DNA of 12,528 bases from JAAXTX01 sp035560715. GTDB lineage: Bacteria; Patescibacteriota; Minisyncoccia; Moranbacterales; UBA1568. Below are positions 1 to 7,141 of the stretch, piece after piece. How positions within the stretch are numbered: position 1 is the stretch's first letter; the number at the start of each line of letters is the position of its first letter. Position numbers and translations under genes: made by a program. The stretch is from NCBI GenBank assembly GCA_035560715.1, contig DATMYW010000057.1, positions 1 through 12,528 on the forward strand, in the 5' to 3' direction. The notes below the pieces were generated by a model, which worked only from the letters and a program-made list of their open reading frames with translations, was not told the origin of the DNA and searched no databases.

Positions 1-24
1 ATAATATACTTCTTCAAAAACCGA

Positions 25-51
25 CCGACATTAAGCTTAATGTCGGTTTTT
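25..51 (+). terminator. Rho-independent terminator of an upstream gene outside the window
   Basis: A perfect 22-base palindrome (arms 25-35 and 36-46, CCGACATTAAG and its complement) is followed by TTTTT and a second T run. An A run before the stem (16-20) means it could also work on the minus strand. It marks the end of a gene lying to the left. Confidence 0.8.
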
Positions 52-151
52 GCGTTTTATGGAAGCAGAAGTTCTAACATTTTCTAATCAAGGTCTCATT
101 TTCCAATGATAGAAGTTTGAACTTCTTCCATTGCTCGGAGCAAAATGAAAT

Positions 152-178
152 CCGCCCGAAAGGGCGGTTTTTGTTTTT
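152..178 (+). terminator. Rho-independent terminator, possibly ending a short transcript
   Basis: Stem CCGCCC (152-157), loop GAAA, stem GGGCGG (162-167), then TTTTTGTTTTT. The stretch 59-151 between this and the terminator at 25-51 has no convincing gene (only a 16-codon frame from 59). It does have small dyads, such as AGAAGT/ACTTCT around 110-126 and TTGC/GCAA around 131-144. A small RNA ending here, or a tandem terminator, are both possible. On the minus strand the same stem is followed by ATTTCATTTT, so it may also stop the regulator gene that ends at 250. Confidence 0.75.
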
Positions 179-249
179 CGAAGACCGAGTATACCGACGA
201 TTCAGCCCATGTTAGGATTTCGGGCCCCAAAGGTGTCCAAGTCGGTTTC

Positions 250-1029
250 TTAAGTGAGGTGTTTTTCGGTTTTTCCAGTTTTTGGCGGGGCGCTTATGGA
301 CCACAACAGTTTGAACCAGGTGCGGAACGAATCGGCGAGCTTTTGGTTGACGACGACCGTCAACTCGATCTCCTCATGAAGCAGGCCGTCGGCATTGTCG
401 GAAATGAATACGATATGGTCACCGAACACCTCGAAGGCGGACGGCGTTTCGAATCCCTTCGGCAGGAAACGGTATTTCGGCCTGAGCATGTCGACGGTAT
501 GCAAGACTTTCTCCATGTTTTCGTGCTCGTACAATATATGGAACGCGATGCCGCTTTTCTCCGCCTTCTTTCCCAGATCCGCGGCGAAGCTTTCGAGTTT
601 CGGGTCGCTCCATACGCCTTTTGCCCCGACGATATAGTCATCTTCACCGACGCGCAGGATATCGCGCATGTAGCTTTTCCACCCCTCGATGCTGCGCAGG
701 ATATAGACCTTGTGTTCCTGGGGTGTCAGCAGATACAGGTCCTGCATTTCTGGCATCTTCTTTCTGAGAGTGTTTTCCTTTTCCTCCAGGAATTCGAGGA
801 GTTTTTCGGGCGGAACCGCCTGATAGCGGTTTTCCCGCTGATCGAGTACCTCGAAGGCGATTCCCTTCTCGGTGAGGCGATTCAGCGTGTCGTAGACGTT
901 GCGACGGTGTACGCCCGACTTCTCGGCGATCGCGCCGACCCCGAGTTCACCGTTTCCCAGCAACGTCTCGTACACGCGGGCCTCATTGCGTGAGAACCCG
1001 ATTTCCTGCAGTAATTCGGTATATTTCAT
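250..1029 (-). CDS. TrmB-family transcriptional regulator
   Basis: Predicted DNA-binding regulator of 259 residues, probably controlling a nearby operon in response to a sugar or similar ligand. Residues 1-70 form a winged helix-turn-helix of TrmB type: FSRNEARVYETLL opens it, and GVHRRNVYDTLNRL (39-52) is the likely recognition helix. A short charged helix follows (about 74-95), of the kind used for dimerisation. The rest (about 105-245) resembles the C-terminal sensor domain of TrmB proteins, including an 'IVGAKGVW' strand and 'FVFGDHIVFIS'-like strands. The open frame extends upstream to 1143, but the strong promoter at 1075-1103 starts transcription near 1068, so that ATG would not be transcribed. 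ATG 1029 matches the usual start of the family just before the first helix; ATG 1053 is the alternative. No clear ribosome site is present. The gene is divergent from the operon starting at 1146, its most likely target. The ligand cannot be told from sequence. Confidence 0.85.
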   Translation of the reverse strand: MKYTELLQEIGFSRNEARVYETLLGNGELGVGAIAEKSGVHRRNVYDTLNRLTEKGIAFEVLDQRENRYQAVPPEKLLEFLEEKENTLRKKMPEMQDLYLLTPQEHKVYILRSIEGWKSYMRDILRVGEDDYIVGAKGVWSDPKLESFAADLGKKAEKSGIAFHILYEHENMEKVLHTVDMLRPKYRFLPKGFETPSAFEVFGDHIVFISDNADGLLHEEIELTVVVNQKLADSFRTWFKLLWSISAPPKTGKTEKHLT

Positions 1030-1034
1030 ACATG

Positions 1035-1082
1035 TGGTGATAACCGACACCATGCGGTAGTATTTGCCACTCGTATAATACG
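1035..1082. promoter_or_regulatory. Operator-like dyads between the divergent promoters
   Basis: Two inverted repeats can be seen. CGTAT-A-ATACG (1072-1082) is a perfect palindrome covering the regulator's -10; its flanks ACTC and GGAGT continue the symmetry with one base skipped. TGGTG-N8-CACCA (1035-1052) lies in the regulator leader. These are inferred binding sites for the TrmB-like protein; the sequence alone does not prove binding. Confidence 0.4.
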
Positions 1083-1091
1083 GAGTATGAT
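1064..1091 (+). promoter_or_regulatory. Promoter of the 1146-2744 operon
   Basis: TTGCCA (1064-1069) and TATGAT (1086-1091) are 16 bases apart, giving a leader of about 50 bases to ATG 1146. A perfect TATAAT also occurs at 1074-1079 but has no -35 partner. The decamer GGAGTATGAT (1082-1091) is also found, with the same 16-base spacing from TTGCGA, in the repeat module at 11405-11432; the module copy at 12430-12457 keeps the spacing and GAGTATGAT but has GGGAG preceding as well. Confidence 0.55.
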
Positions 1092-1103
1092 CGGTAATGT
1101 CAA
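1075..1103 (-). promoter_or_regulatory. Sigma70-type promoter of the TrmB-like regulator
   Basis: On the minus strand, a perfect TTGACA -35 (1098-1103) and a TATTAT -10 (1075-1080) are exactly 17 bases apart. Transcription should start near 1068, about 40 bases before ATG 1029. It overlaps the divergent promoter, so two polymerases could not bind at once. Confidence 0.75.
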
Positions 1104-1145
1104 ATACAAACGAATTTTTTAACAACAGAATAAGAGAAATCAATC

Positions 1146-1814
1146 ATGTACAGTATTCGTCTTCTGGCGCTTCTGACGCTTTTGCTGAATGCCATACCGG
1201 CGTTCGCGGGGGATTGGTCCGTAAACGGCAAGATCGCTTCCGGGTTCTTGTCATGGGATATGGTACACGTGAACGATCGAAGTTACGAACCGACTTTGCA
1301 GGGCAGTGTGACGTATCAGTCAGGTCCGTTCTCTGTCGGTGCGTGGGAGTCGGTCGTACCGGATAGCCGTTCCGCCGCCAATGAACTGGACGCGTATGTC
1401 GGTATCAAACCGACGAAGTGGCTTGATGTCACGCTTCTTTACATGGATATCGGACCGGATCTCGGCGATAGTGCAAACTGGTTTACCGTGTGGACGAGCG
1501 CTTCGGGTAATTGGGGATCGGCTGCGCATCGGTACGCGTTCAGATCGTCAAACGCATCGCCGGTCGGTTTCCAGGATGTACGTTACGATACGCCGCAGTG
1601 GAAAACCGATATCGGTAATCTGAAAATGGCGGCATCGTATCACTGGTGTCATGACAACGGACCGAAGTATCGCGGTGCGCAGATCATATGGTCGGCGCCG
1701 AAGGAGCTTTGCTTTGCCGTAGAGGGTCTCAATATCATACCATCGGTGCTGTTGTACCGTACCTGGGGCGATATCGAAGATCGAGGTGTTGTGTTCAGCG
1801 TCGAAATCCAGTAG
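1146..1814 (+). CDS. Secreted beta-rich protein, possibly TorF-like
   Basis: Exported protein of 222 residues, not firmly identified. Residues 1-21 are a clear signal peptide: a positive start, a leucine-rich core (LLALLTLLLN) and an AFA cleavage box before GDW. The mature part is rich in alternating, aromatic-bearing strands (for example TLQGSVTYQSGPFSVGAWES and LDAYVGIKPTKWLDVTLLYM) and resembles short outer-membrane barrels of the TorF/Gcw_chp kind by eye. The last residue is Q, not the aromatic expected for a standard barrel signal. Three cysteines or fewer are seen, and no catalytic motif. It is the first gene of an operon with the methyltransferase (42-base gap) and is divergent from the TrmB-like regulator, which probably controls it. 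ATG 1146 gives the signal peptide, so the start is well supported despite a weak ribosome site (AAGAGA). If the host is a candidate-phyla bacterium without an outer membrane, its location is puzzling. Confidence 0.7.
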   Translation: MYSIRLLALLTLLLNAIPAFAGDWSVNGKIASGFLSWDMVHVNDRSYEPTLQGSVTYQSGPFSVGAWESVVPDSRSAANELDAYVGIKPTKWLDVTLLYMDIGPDLGDSANWFTVWTSASGNWGSAAHRYAFRSSNASPVGFQDVRYDTPQWKTDIGNLKMAASYHWCHDNGPKYRGAQIIWSAPKELCFAVEGLNIIPSVLLYRTWGDIEDRGVVFSVEIQ

Positions 1815-1844
1815 CAAGTATTTAATATGAAAATCCAAAACAAT

Positions 1845-1848
1845 AGGA
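1845..1848 (+). promoter_or_regulatory. Ribosome binding site choosing start 1857
   Basis: AGGA lies 8 bases before ATG 1857. The earlier in-frame ATG at 1827 has no such site, so the methyltransferase is started at 1857. Confidence 0.6.
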
Positions 1849-1856
1849 ACATAAAA

Positions 1857-2744
1857 ATGTCTCATGAAATAATCGTTGACGGCGTGATTGTGGAATGCGA
1901 TCCAATCAATTCCAACGGGTATGATCTGGTCATGCCGATATTCCCGGAGGAACAACCAATTACCTGGGCGTTTGCAAAACCATATATCGCGAAGCTGCAT
2001 TCGTGCCGCGGAGACCTGGCTTTCGTGGACGTGGGGACCGGCTCAGGCATATTCGCGTGCCTCGTCGCGAAACATTTTACGAAGCTGTATACGACGCTTG
2101 TCGATGTGAGCAGTCGCGCGATTGAATTCGCATTGAGGAATGCGGGTAGAAACGACACGCGGATGACGACACTTTCCACATCATGTGGTCGCTATACCGA
2201 GCATCACTTCAAGCCGAAGTCAGTCGATCTAATCGCGATCAATCCGCCGTATCATCCTCATCCGAGGGCCGTTTCACGTTTCGTACCGCTGCATGCGAGG
2301 GGCGGGGAAGACGGCCAGGAGGTCTTTAAGGAGCAGCTTTCCGTTGCCGGGATTCACCTGGCAGAGGACGGCCTCGTCTTCTTCAACCAGATGGCGATGG
2401 GAAATGCGGACGGTCCGGACTTTTTGACCTATATCCCGGAACTCATGAAGGCGAAAGTCTCGGTCGAGTGGGTGAATATCTTTCCGCCGATCGATACGCT
2501 CACGTTCCTGCAGGGAGTGTATGGGGAACGATTCGCAAGCTGGATCCGCATGATGGCGGCACGAAAGTCGCTCCTGTATTACGTCGTCGGTATCATCCGA
2601 AACGACGGGAAGGGTGTGATACGGTGTCTTGACGGGCAGTTCGGTAAGGGCGGGATAGACGATGTCCGTTTGACCCGCTCGTGGGGAGCGCGCATAGCCC
2701 TCCATCACGAGATCGCCAATCATATTCCGACGCAGGTCAGGTAG
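1857..2744 (+). CDS. Class I SAM-dependent methyltransferase with NPPY motif
   Basis: Cytoplasmic methyltransferase of 295 residues using S-adenosylmethionine. Motif I is FVDVGTGSGIF (56-66), the SAM-binding glycine loop. LVDVS (81-85) supplies the acidic motif II residue that holds the ribose. NPPY (129-132) is motif IV, as in enzymes that methylate planar nitrogens: HemK/PrmC glutamine methylases, and RsmC- or TrmN6-type RNA methylases. This suggests an rRNA, tRNA or protein amide target, but the C-terminal third (about 200-295) is not recognisable, so the substrate stays open. The first 50 residues are a short leader containing 'GYDLVMPIFPEEQPITW', not a full N-terminal recognition domain. 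It lies 42 bases after the secreted protein and probably shares its transcript and control by the TrmB-like regulator, an unusual pairing. The transcript ends at the hairpin at 2767-2795. Confidence 0.8.
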   Translation: MSHEIIVDGVIVECDPINSNGYDLVMPIFPEEQPITWAFAKPYIAKLHSCRGDLAFVDVGTGSGIFACLVAKHFTKLYTTLVDVSSRAIEFALRNAGRNDTRMTTLSTSCGRYTEHHFKPKSVDLIAINPPYHPHPRAVSRFVPLHARGGEDGQEVFKEQLSVAGIHLAEDGLVFFNQMAMGNADGPDFLTYIPELMKAKVSVEWVNIFPPIDTLTFLQGVYGERFASWIRMMAARKSLLYYVVGIIRNDGKGVIRCLDGQFGKGGIDDVRLTRSWGARIALHHEIANHIPTQVR

Positions 2745-2766
2745 GTTGAGAAACAAGGTTCAATCA

Positions 2767-2795
2767 AAGCCCCCACAAATTTTTCGGGGGCTTTT
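2767..2795. terminator. Bidirectional terminator between convergent genes
   Basis: Stem AAGCCCCC (2767-2774) pairs with GGGGGCTT (2786-2793) around an A/T-rich 11-base loop and is followed by TTTTATTATTT on the plus strand. It lies 22 bases after the methyltransferase stop and 25 bases beyond the stop of the minus-strand GH28 gene. On the minus strand the stem is followed by TTTGATT, a weaker tail. Confidence 0.8.
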
Positions 2796-2820
2796 ATTAT
2801 TTCTGAGAGCGGGATATGGA

Positions 2821-4440
2821 TCACTCGGTCGTGACGGCGTCCGACTTCGCTCCGTCGAGGAACCGAATCTGCGAGGGGAGGACGGTTCCGTTTCCGAGCG
2901 ATATGCCGCCCGTTCGTTCGCCGTGCAGTTCCAGACATGGTACCGCGCCAGACGGGCATGCGACATCGGTCAACGTGACGCCGTTCGAATCCGAAATCCT
3001 GACCGCCTGGACGATTCCCGCGGCGTTCCTGACGGTAATGTCCCGAAGTGAGACATGGTCCGCGTTCCGTACGATGACGCCGTTCTTCGAGCGTATTCTC
3101 ATGTTCGCCAGCGACACATTGACGATCGGTTTCGCGGCATTCCCGATTATTTCGACCGAGTCGCCGGATTGTCGCGAATCCAGCGTGTCGATCTCGATGT
3201 CCCGGATGTCCGTCAACGCCGTATTCGAAGGACTGAACTGGGCGTCGTAATCCATCGTTATCTGGACGGCGTTCTTGAGGGTCCTCCCGACGTGCATGTT
3301 CCGTACCCGGACATTTGCGACCGAACCGCCGCGGCCGGTCGAGGACTTGATGCGGAAGCCGAAATCCGTCAGGTCGGCGTCGATGTCGTATACGAGGACG
3401 TTCCTGATGCCGCCGGACACCTCGCTTCCGATCGTTATCGCCCCGTGTCCGTCGCGGACATGGCAGTTCCTGATGACGACGTTTTCGGACGGCATACCGA
3501 CCCGCAAACCGTCGCGGTCACGTCCTGATTTTATCGTTATCGCGTCGTCACCGCTCGAGACCGTGGCGTTTTCCACCAGGACGTTGCGGGAGGAATCGAT
3601 GGCGATCCCGTCCGTATTCCGACCCGGACTCGTCGCGATGGTGATGTTCCGAATGATGATGTCGTCGCTATAGAGGGGATGGATCGTCCAACGCGGACTG
3701 TTCCGAACGGTGACACCTTCTATCAGGATGTTCCGGCTGTCGGTGAATTCAATGAAGGAAGGGCGTAGGCCATCCGACGTATTTCCGAATATCCGATCCG
3801 AAAGCGGTGCGCCGGCAGCCCCCATCTTGAAGATTTTCGTTTCGCCTTTGTTTGAGAAGGTCTTCCACCAGAATTCCTGTCCCATGCCGTTGAGTGTCCC
3901 TTCGCCGGTGATGGAAATGTTTCGGCACTTGTCGGCATGTACCAACGAGACGTAGTTGTAGTATTCCACGCCATCGTAGCGGGAAAGGGCGATCGGGAGG
4001 TAGTCGGAGAGGTCCGTGCTGAACAGGATCTCGGCGTCCTTCTCCAGATGCAGATCGATATTGCTTCTGAACCGGATCGGGCCGGTGAGCCACCTGCCAC
4101 GTGGAACCGTCACGTGTCCGCCTCCGTTCGCGGCGCAATCGTCGATTGCCTTGCCGAAGGCCGCGGTGTTCTTGACGGAGCCGTCGCCGATCGCGCCATA
4201 GTCGGTGATATCGCAGACACGGTCGGGCGTGACGGGTTGCCGGATGGAACGGAAGGGGATTTGTTTTCCGAATGCGGTCTCACTCTCGAAGATATCCACG
4301 GACCTCGACCGGTCCGTGCCATCGTCGAACGTGACCGATTCGGCAGCCGGCATCGAGATGTACTCCACACCGAACAACGTGACGAATGCCACGACGGTCG
4401 ACAGACAGACGATTCCGGATAAGACGGGGTTCCTTTTCAT
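2821..4440 (-). CDS. Glycoside hydrolase family 28 (polygalacturonase-like) enzyme
   Basis: Enzyme of 539 residues predicted to hydrolyse galacturonic-acid or related linkages in pectin-like or acidic polysaccharides, outside the membrane. Residues 8-27 form a hydrophobic segment after a positive start (MKRN), acting as signal peptide or N-terminal anchor; no obvious cleavage site is seen. The catalytic fold starts at about 77 with DITDYGAIGDG, the usual opening of right-handed beta-helix pectinases. All GH28 signatures are intact: NTDG (275-278), GDD (297-299), GHG (331-333) and RIK (363-365). The expected acids D277, D298 and D299, together with H332, R363 and K365, are therefore present. 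The remaining beta-helix rungs run to about 520. Length is normal for bacterial GH28 plus a 70-residue N-terminal linker. The start ATG has no ribosome site. It stands alone, with no other pectin gene in the window. Polygalacturonase, exo-acting and rhamnogalacturonan-type activities cannot be separated from sequence. Confidence 0.9.
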   Translation of the reverse strand: MKRNPVLSGIVCLSTVVAFVTLFGVEYISMPAAESVTFDDGTDRSRSVDIFESETAFGKQIPFRSIRQPVTPDRVCDITDYGAIGDGSVKNTAAFGKAIDDCAANGGGHVTVPRGRWLTGPIRFRSNIDLHLEKDAEILFSTDLSDYLPIALSRYDGVEYYNYVSLVHADKCRNISITGEGTLNGMGQEFWWKTFSNKGETKIFKMGAAGAPLSDRIFGNTSDGLRPSFIEFTDSRNILIEGVTVRNSPRWTIHPLYSDDIIIRNITIATSPGRNTDGIAIDSSRNVLVENATVSSGDDAITIKSGRDRDGLRVGMPSENVVIRNCHVRDGHGAITIGSEVSGGIRNVLVYDIDADLTDFGFRIKSSTGRGGSVANVRVRNMHVGRTLKNAVQITMDYDAQFSPSNTALTDIRDIEIDTLDSRQSGDSVEIIGNAAKPIVNVSLANMRIRSKNGVIVRNADHVSLRDITVRNAAGIVQAVRISDSNGVTLTDVACPSGAVPCLELHGERTGGISLGNGTVLPSQIRFLDGAKSDAVTTE

Positions 4441-4491
4441 CGGTATGATTCGCTTTGGACGGTTCCGGATTCCCGATTCCCGCCCCGTACC

Positions 4492-4497
4492 ATTCTA
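4492..4497 (-). promoter_or_regulatory. Possible -10 of the GH28 gene
   Basis: The minus strand reads TAGAAT here, five of six bases of TATAAT, about 52 bases before the start codon. The -35 is weak (TTCAGG, 16 bases upstream), so this is tentative. Confidence 0.3.
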
Positions 4498-4567
4498 CCT
4501 GAAAAACGACGACCCTGAAACGGCGGGAAGCGTCGGTTCGGCGGGGGATGGCGCGTTCCAGCGGATA

Positions 4568-4576
4568 TGGTATTAT
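4568..4576 (+). promoter_or_regulatory. Extended -10 promoter of the glycosyltransferase
   Basis: TGG followed by TATTAT (4571-4576) is an extended -10 element. No good -35 is seen, as is common for this class. It covers the first ATG of the long open frame (4567), so transcription would start near 4583 and translation at ATG 4624. Confidence 0.45.
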
Positions 4577-4623
4577 TCCCCATAAAATGGGGATGTATCC
4601 GCGAGATTCGTAAGCGAACGGCA

Positions 4624-6270
4624 ATGAAACCATCGTTTGGCTCGGGATCGAGGTCGGTCGCTTCCTTCCTCTGGATTTTTGCAGTCATCATATCGACAGG
4701 CGTCTTTCTTCGGACGTACCATTTTCATGACTGGCTCGCGTTCCGCGGCGATCAGGTCCGCGACGCCGTCCTGGTGAGGGACGTGGTATCCGGGGACGCG
4801 CTTCCACCGCTCTTCGGTCCGTTCATGAGCTTTTCCGGCAACGGGAGTCACAGTGAGAAGCGCGCGTTCCATATCGGACCGATGTATTATCATTTTCAAA
4901 CGGCATCGGCAATGCTGTTTCATACGCATCCCGATGCGCTCGCGTATCCCGACCTCCTCTTTTCCATCCTTTCACTCCCTCTGTTCTATGCATTCATGAG
5001 ACTGCGCTTCGGGAAGGGGCTATCTTTGGGCCTTCTCGCGTTGTATGCCGTTTCCGCATACCTCATCCATTATTCGCGGTTCGCGTGGAGCTGTAATTCC
5101 ATACCGTTTTTCGTGCTCTTGTTCCTGTACTCGCTGACGAAGTTCTTGAAAAAGGACGGAAATACATGGTTCTGGGCGTCCGTGCTGGGGGTGGCATTCA
5201 GCATCGGATTCCAGCTGCACGCCCTGACGATGATTCTCTTCTCCCTGACCGCATTCCTCGCCTTCTTGTCGTCGATGAAGGCGGATACGACGGCATGGAG
5301 GCGATGGTCCGTCGTGTTGCTCGTGTTTCTTGCTCTCAATGCCGGTCAGATCGCGAGCGAATTCCGCACCGGATTCCAGAATTCCAAGACATTGCTGCAT
5401 TCGGTCGGACGCGACGGAGCGCGAAACGGCCGCAGTGTCGCGGTATTGCTGAAAAACGACCTGGAATGCCACTTTCAGGCGAATGTCCTGTATGTGTCGT
5501 CGTTCGGATCCTCGCTTGAGCGAAGCAACTGCACTCACGACGTGTATGGGGTCTTTTCTTCGCGGATGCCCGTTTCGAGAGGAGTGAAAGTCGCGTTGCT
5601 TTCTGTTCTTGCCTTCGGGGCGCTGTTTTCCGTTTTCGGCTACGGACTGCTCTTCCGTTCCGCCTGGACGGAGCGGAATGCCGAGAATCCGTATTTCCTC
5701 GGTATCGTCTCGCTGTATGTGGTGCTCGGATTCCTGTTGATGCTGCCTTTGAGTACGGGAAAAATGAATGATTTGCGGTACTTCAGTTTCGTTTTTTTCG
5801 TCCCATACCTCTTTCTCGGCCTCATATCGGAGTCTCTGTCGGTGCATGTTTCGAAAAAAATCGTCTCGGTATCCGTCACGGTCACGCTCTTCATCTTGTT
5901 TCTCTGTTCCGACCTGTACGGCGTCGCTACCGAGTCCGCGGTGCTCGCACGCAAAGGAGCGACGTGTCTGGGATCGACGACTTTGGGTGAGATCGAACCG
6001 GTGGCCGATTACCTGATTTCCCGATCTTTGGATAGGAAGACGGCATATTTCGGTACCGATAAGTCGATTCCGCTCGTATTCGGTTCCCTGGAGTACCTAT
6101 TGTCGGAAAAGGGTATACGCTCAGTGAAAATACATCAGGACGGCGATCGGATTCCGTCCGGTTCGGAAGGGTATTATGTCAGTTGCAGCCCGAAACGGTC
6201 CGCCGATTACCCGTTCCGGCGCTTTGATTCCCTCTACGTATATCGAGTCGACGGCGGGGCACAGCAGTGA
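4624..6270 (+). CDS. Integral membrane glycosyltransferase, ArnT/PMT-like (GT-C fold)
   Basis: Polytopic membrane protein of 548 residues, likely moving a sugar from a lipid-phosphate donor to an outward-facing acceptor (cell-surface glycan, lipid or protein). The first membrane helix is about 12-30. It is followed by the loop FRGDQVRDA (40-48), matching the place where GT-C enzymes of the ArnT/PMT_2 type carry their catalytic acidic residue; D43 and D47 are the candidates. HIGPMYYHF (83-91) matches the conserved 'GP.YYY' stretch of the family. About ten more hydrophobic segments follow to about residue 430 (for example around 105-120, 130-145, 155-170, 185-225, 320-345, 360-380 and 395-440). 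A soluble tail of about 110 residues ends the protein. The start at 4624 is chosen because it places MKPSFGSGSR directly before the first helix and because the upstream ATG 4567 lies in the promoter. It is divergent from the GH28 gene with a 183-base gap; a joint role in surface polysaccharide is only a guess. Confidence 0.8.
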   Translation: MKPSFGSGSRSVASFLWIFAVIISTGVFLRTYHFHDWLAFRGDQVRDAVLVRDVVSGDALPPLFGPFMSFSGNGSHSEKRAFHIGPMYYHFQTASAMLFHTHPDALAYPDLLFSILSLPLFYAFMRLRFGKGLSLGLLALYAVSAYLIHYSRFAWSCNSIPFFVLLFLYSLTKFLKKDGNTWFWASVLGVAFSIGFQLHALTMILFSLTAFLAFLSSMKADTTAWRRWSVVLLVFLALNAGQIASEFRTGFQNSKTLLHSVGRDGARNGRSVAVLLKNDLECHFQANVLYVSSFGSSLERSNCTHDVYGVFSSRMPVSRGVKVALLSVLAFGALFSVFGYGLLFRSAWTERNAENPYFLGIVSLYVVLGFLLMLPLSTGKMNDLRYFSFVFFVPYLFLGLISESLSVHVSKKIVSVSVTVTLFILFLCSDLYGVATESAVLARKGATCLGSTTLGEIEPVADYLISRSLDRKTAYFGTDKSIPLVFGSLEYLLSEKGIRSVKIHQDGDRIPSGSEGYYVSCSPKRSADYPFRRFDSLYVYRVDGGAQQ

Positions 6271-6475
6271 CAAACGCCTGAACAGTTATCATACGGACTT
6301 CGAAGGACAAACCCTCCGGAGCCTGCTTTTTTCTTTGTGCAAAATCTCTCAAGAGGAGCCCATTTCCGGAAATATTCTCGATGGTATATACTCATCTCAC
6401 CAAGGAACGGTACCGGATTCGCGGTTGCCGTCCTACGCGGAGACGAGTCCGCGCTTTATCCTTCACATGACGCGT
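6271..6475 (+). promoter_or_regulatory. Intergenic leader with a possible promoter for the VOC gene
   Basis: TATACT (6387-6392), preceded by TTTCCG (6363-6368) at 18 bases, is a modest promoter about 80 bases before the VOC protein. A T run at 6327-6332 follows only a short CTCCGGAG palindrome, so a terminator for the glycosyltransferase here is doubtful. A long open frame crosses the region, but its residues look random and overlap the glycosyltransferase; I see no other gene. Confidence 0.3.
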
Positions 6476-6958
6476 ATGCAGAAGATAACCCCGTGCCTGT
6501 GGTTCAATGACAATGCGGAAGAAGCGATCCGGTTCTATACCTCCGTCTTCAAGGATTCGAGCATCGGTCCTTTCATCCGGTATGATGCGGCCAGTGCCGA
6601 GGTCTCCGGCCGTCCGGAGGGGAGTTTCCTCTCGGGAACGTTCACGCTTTCCGGTCAGGAATTCATGGTGCTCAATGGCGGTCCCGAGTTTCCGTTTACG
6701 GAAGCGATCTCGCTCGTCGTGAACTGTGCGGATCAGAAGGAAGTCGATTATTATTGGGACAAGCTTACCGAGGGTGGAACGGAAGTCCAGTGCGGATGGC
6801 TCAAGGACAAGTTCGGGGTCTCGTGGCAGGTCGTGCCGACGATTCTCGACGAAATGCTGTGCGATCCCGACGCGGCCAAGGCGGCGCGCGTCATGGAAGC
6901 CATGCTCAAGATGATCAAGATCGACATCGCCGAGCTGAAACGCGCCTACGAAGGGTAG
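6476..6958 (+). CDS. PhnB-like VOC superfamily protein
   Basis: Small cytoplasmic protein of 160 residues of the vicinal-oxygen-chelate (glyoxalase/bleomycin-resistance) fold, PhnB/3-demethylubiquinone-methyltransferase-like group (Pfam PF06983). Typical marks are KITPCLWFNDNAEEAIRFY at 3-21, then GSFLSGTFTLSGQEFMVLNGG (49-69, broken here only by sequence variation), FTEAISLVV (74-82) and DYYWDKLTEGG (91-101). The block QCGWLKDKFGVSWQVVP (105-121) follows, and a helical tail MEAMLKM...LKRAYEG ends the protein. Members of this group are common stand-alone proteins whose reaction is mostly unknown; some bind metal. Length is normal for the group. The open frame extends 100 residues upstream, but that part overlaps the glycosyltransferase and has no family likeness. 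ATG 6467 (three residues earlier) is an equally possible start; neither has a ribosome site. Confidence 0.85.
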   Translation: MQKITPCLWFNDNAEEAIRFYTSVFKDSSIGPFIRYDAASAEVSGRPEGSFLSGTFTLSGQEFMVLNGGPEFPFTEAISLVVNCADQKEVDYYWDKLTEGGTEVQCGWLKDKFGVSWQVVPTILDEMLCDPDAAKAARVMEAMLKMIKIDIAELKRAYEG

Positions 6959-7030
6959 AGAGTTTTCCGGGGTTTCGACTGCTCCATTTTTTCGTCTTCG
7001 AAATCCGTGGCGGTTTAGGGCTTGAATACT

Positions 7031-7090
7031 GGATTGCCACCCCGGCATGCGCGGGGCAGGCTGCCCGAGTACGGGCTCGCAAAGACAGGC
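7031..7090. repeat. Palindromic intergenic element with two hairpins
   Basis: The first hairpin is CCCCG (7040-7044) with CGGGG (7052-7056) around GCATGCG. The second is GCCCG (7063-7067), loop AGTA, CGGGC (7072-7076). The outer ends read GGATTGCC and GCTCGCAAAGAC, a layout like the dispersed palindromic repeats found between genes in many bacteria. Only one copy lies in the window, so its repeat nature is inferred. No T tail follows, so it is not a standard terminator. Confidence 0.4.
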
Positions 7091-7141
7091 ATAGAGGGAG
7101 TATGTTTATGAGGAACGATATAAGCACGAGATTTCTTTCTT

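Noticed and set aside
145..993. Long plus-strand frame of 282 codons
   Set aside because: It lies opposite the TrmB-like gene, begins inside a terminator, and its sequence shows no family features; the minus-strand product is a clear regulator.
3937..4422. Several plus-strand frames opposite the GH28 gene (also 2816-3250, 3055-3528 and 3275-3673)
   Set aside because: They are shadows of a high-GC coding region; the GH28 protein on the minus strand has all its catalytic motifs.
5020..5847. Minus-strand frame of 275 codons inside the glycosyltransferase
   Set aside because: Its composition is rich in R, Q, E and H as expected for the complement of a membrane protein gene; the plus strand encodes a clear multi-pass protein.
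6311..6332. Terminator after the glycosyltransferase
   Set aside because: The T run is present, but the only stem is an 8-base palindrome CTCCGGAG without a loop, several bases away.
6176..6475. N-terminal extension of the VOC protein frame
   Set aside because: It overlaps the end of the glycosyltransferase, has no likeness to the family, and the normal family start is at 6476 or 6467.
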